Part shown: positions 63,041 to 64,000 of the stretch, in pieces
Position numbering within the stretch: position 1 is the first letter of the stretch
How the letters are laid out: each line of letters begins with the position of its first letter
DNA from: Sphingobium sp. SYK-6
GTDB lineage: Bacteria > Pseudomonadota > Alphaproteobacteria > Sphingomonadales > Sphingomonadaceae
Assembly (NCBI RefSeq): GCF_000283515.1
Contig: NC_015976.1
Coordinates: forward strand, 1,736,001 to 1,800,000
Reading direction: 5' to 3'
DNA length: 64,000 bases
Position numbers and translations under genes: made by a program
Notes under the pieces: generated by a model
Told to the model about the DNA's origin: nothing
What the model saw: the letters and a program-made list of their open reading frames with translations, nothing else
Databases searched by the model: none

Positions 63041-63979
63041 ATGGGGAGCATGGCCGAGCCCGCTTCCCCCGTCATGTCCAAGCCCGAGCCGGGGAGCGCG
63101 CCGCAGACCGGCCCGCAAGCCGGTGTCCTCATGGCGCTTTCCCTGCTGGTGGGCCGGCTGCTCGCGCCCAATCCCTCGCCTTTCACTTATGAAGGCACGC
63201 AGACCTATCTGGTGGGAACGGACGATCTGGCGATCATCGATCCCGGTCCGGCGGACGAGCGGCATCTGGGCGCGATCCTCGCCGCAATCGACGGGCGGCC
63301 GGTGCGGGCGATCCTGTGCACGCATACGCATCGCGACCACAGCCCGGCCGCCGCGCCACTGGCAGCGCTGACCGGCGCGCCCATCATCGGATGCGCGCCG
63401 CTCACCCTCGATGACGAGGGCCCGCGCGCCGACGCTGCCTTCGATGCCGATTATGCGCCGGACCGGGTGCTGGCCGATGGCGAGCAACTCTCGGGCGAGG
63501 GCTGGACGCTCACCGCGCTGGCGACGCCGGGCCACACCTCCAATCATCTCTGCTTCGCGCTGGCGGAGGAAGCCGTGCTGTTCACCGGCGACCATGTGAT
63601 GGGCTGGTCGACCAGCGTGGTCTCGCCGCCCGATGGCGACATGACCGCCTATCTCGCCTCGCTGGAGCGGCTGATGGCGCGCGCCGACCGCTTCTATTAT
63701 CCCGCGCATGGCGAGCCGGTCGCCGAGCCGCAGCGCTTCGTGCGCCATCTGCTGGGCCATAGGCGGATGCGCGAGGGGCAGATCCTGCGCCATCTCGGGC
63801 GGGAAGGTCCCAGCGCGATTCCCGCGATGGTCGCCGCCATGTATGCCGGGCTCGATCCGCGCCTGCACGGCGCGGCGGGGCGGTCCGTGCTGGCGCATCT
63901 CATCGACCTGGAACGCCGGGCACTCGTCCGGTCCGCAGGAGCCCTCTGGTCGGCGCGGGAGACCGGCGCGGCTGCTTGA
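63041..63979 (+). CDS. LACTB2-like metallo-beta-lactamase-fold hydrolase
   Basis: A 312-residue cytoplasmic MBL-fold protein. THTHRDHSPA (94-103) has the zinc ligands His95, His97, Asp99 and His100. ALATPGHTSNHLCFAL holds the next histidine and TGDHVMGWSTSVVSPPDGD the bridging aspartate. YYPAHGEPV and the C-terminal winged-helix part (RRMREGQILRHL) are typical of the LACTB2/RNase-like subgroup. Role may be in thioester or RNA hydrolysis. ATG 63050 is an alternative start with a GGGGAG site. The final 21 bp of the window hold nothing. Confidence 0.85.
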   Translation: MGSMAEPASPVMSKPEPGSAPQTGPQAGVLMALSLLVGRLLAPNPSPFTYEGTQTYLVGTDDLAIIDPGPADERHLGAILAAIDGRPVRAILCTHTHRDHSPAAAPLAALTGAPIIGCAPLTLDDEGPRADAAFDADYAPDRVLADGEQLSGEGWTLTALATPGHTSNHLCFALAEEAVLFTGDHVMGWSTSVVSPPDGDMTAYLASLERLMARADRFYYPAHGEPVAEPQRFVRHLLGHRRMREGQILRHLGREGPSAIPAMVAAMYAGLDPRLHGAAGRSVLAHLIDLERRALVRSAGALWSARETGAAA

Positions 63980-64000
63980 CGGCGCCCACCGCGCGGCGCA

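Overview
The window looks like chromosomal DNA of an alphaproteobacterium, most probably a sphingomonad (Sphingomonadaceae). This rests on the high GC content and on alphaproteobacterial hallmarks: an F1-ATPase zeta-type DUF1476 protein, a MarR-type EPS-associated regulator, a fused ThiS-ThiG, a System I cytochrome c maturation operon, a dnaK promoter matching the alphaproteobacterial sigma-32 consensus, and a GGAAC-N16-CGTT general-stress promoter. The family assignment is an inference from gene content, not from a database search.

Layout. (1) 1-14015, minus strand: a surface-polysaccharide locus. A MarR-type EPS regulator is followed by ugd, a UDP-xylose synthase gene, a Wzx-type flippase gene, two methyltransferase genes, two GT4 glycosyltransferase genes, a sulfotransferase gene, a Wzy-type polymerase gene, a third GT4 gene, a third methyltransferase gene and a membrane acyltransferase gene cut by the window edge. 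Several genes overlap by ATGA. The content suggests an exported polymer with xylose or glucuronate, decorated by sulfate, methyl and acyl groups. (2) 14284-19476: enoyl-CoA hydratase, hslVU, a YqhA-like protein and a DUF389 protein. (3) 19616-21092: tRNA-Val(CAC), then a lower-GC patch with an unusual HNH/zinc protein and a small ORF. (4) 21196-25795: secreted M20 peptidase, FAD oxidoreductase, a small lipoprotein and a copper chaperone. (5) 25854-31384: dnaK-dnaJ under a heat-shock promoter, an SDR and purF. (6) 31650-36583: ccmCDEFGH and a CcmI-like TPR gene, tightly overlapping. (7) 36653-45791: kup, an MFS transporter, and a molybdenum-hydroxylase locus (MocA/MobA-like and XdhC facing an IorA/IorB-like pair), then DUF427, ArsC and GNAT. 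(8) 45862-49329: accB-accC, aroQ and thiSG. (9) 49403-53403: stress gene csbD, an amino-acid permease, an exported methyltransferase-fold protein, and repeat-rich DNA with a lower-GC orphan gene. (10) 53404-60459: scoAB, MFS, a leuC...leuD cluster with a metallo-beta-lactamase gene inside, the DUF1476 zeta gene, and a bolA-grx pair. (11) 60853-63979: a blaI-blaR1-like operon behind two BlaI-type operators, then a LACTB2-like hydrolase.

Most of the window is housekeeping. I found no CRISPR array, phage, transposase or complete mobile element. I saw no clearly new multi-gene system. The best leads are the polysaccharide decoration locus, the tRNA-adjacent HNH protein, the BlaR1 homologue whose penicillin sensor is replaced by an Ala/Pro-rich stalk, the ThiS-ThiG fusion, and several well-formed regulatory sites and dispersed palindromic repeats.
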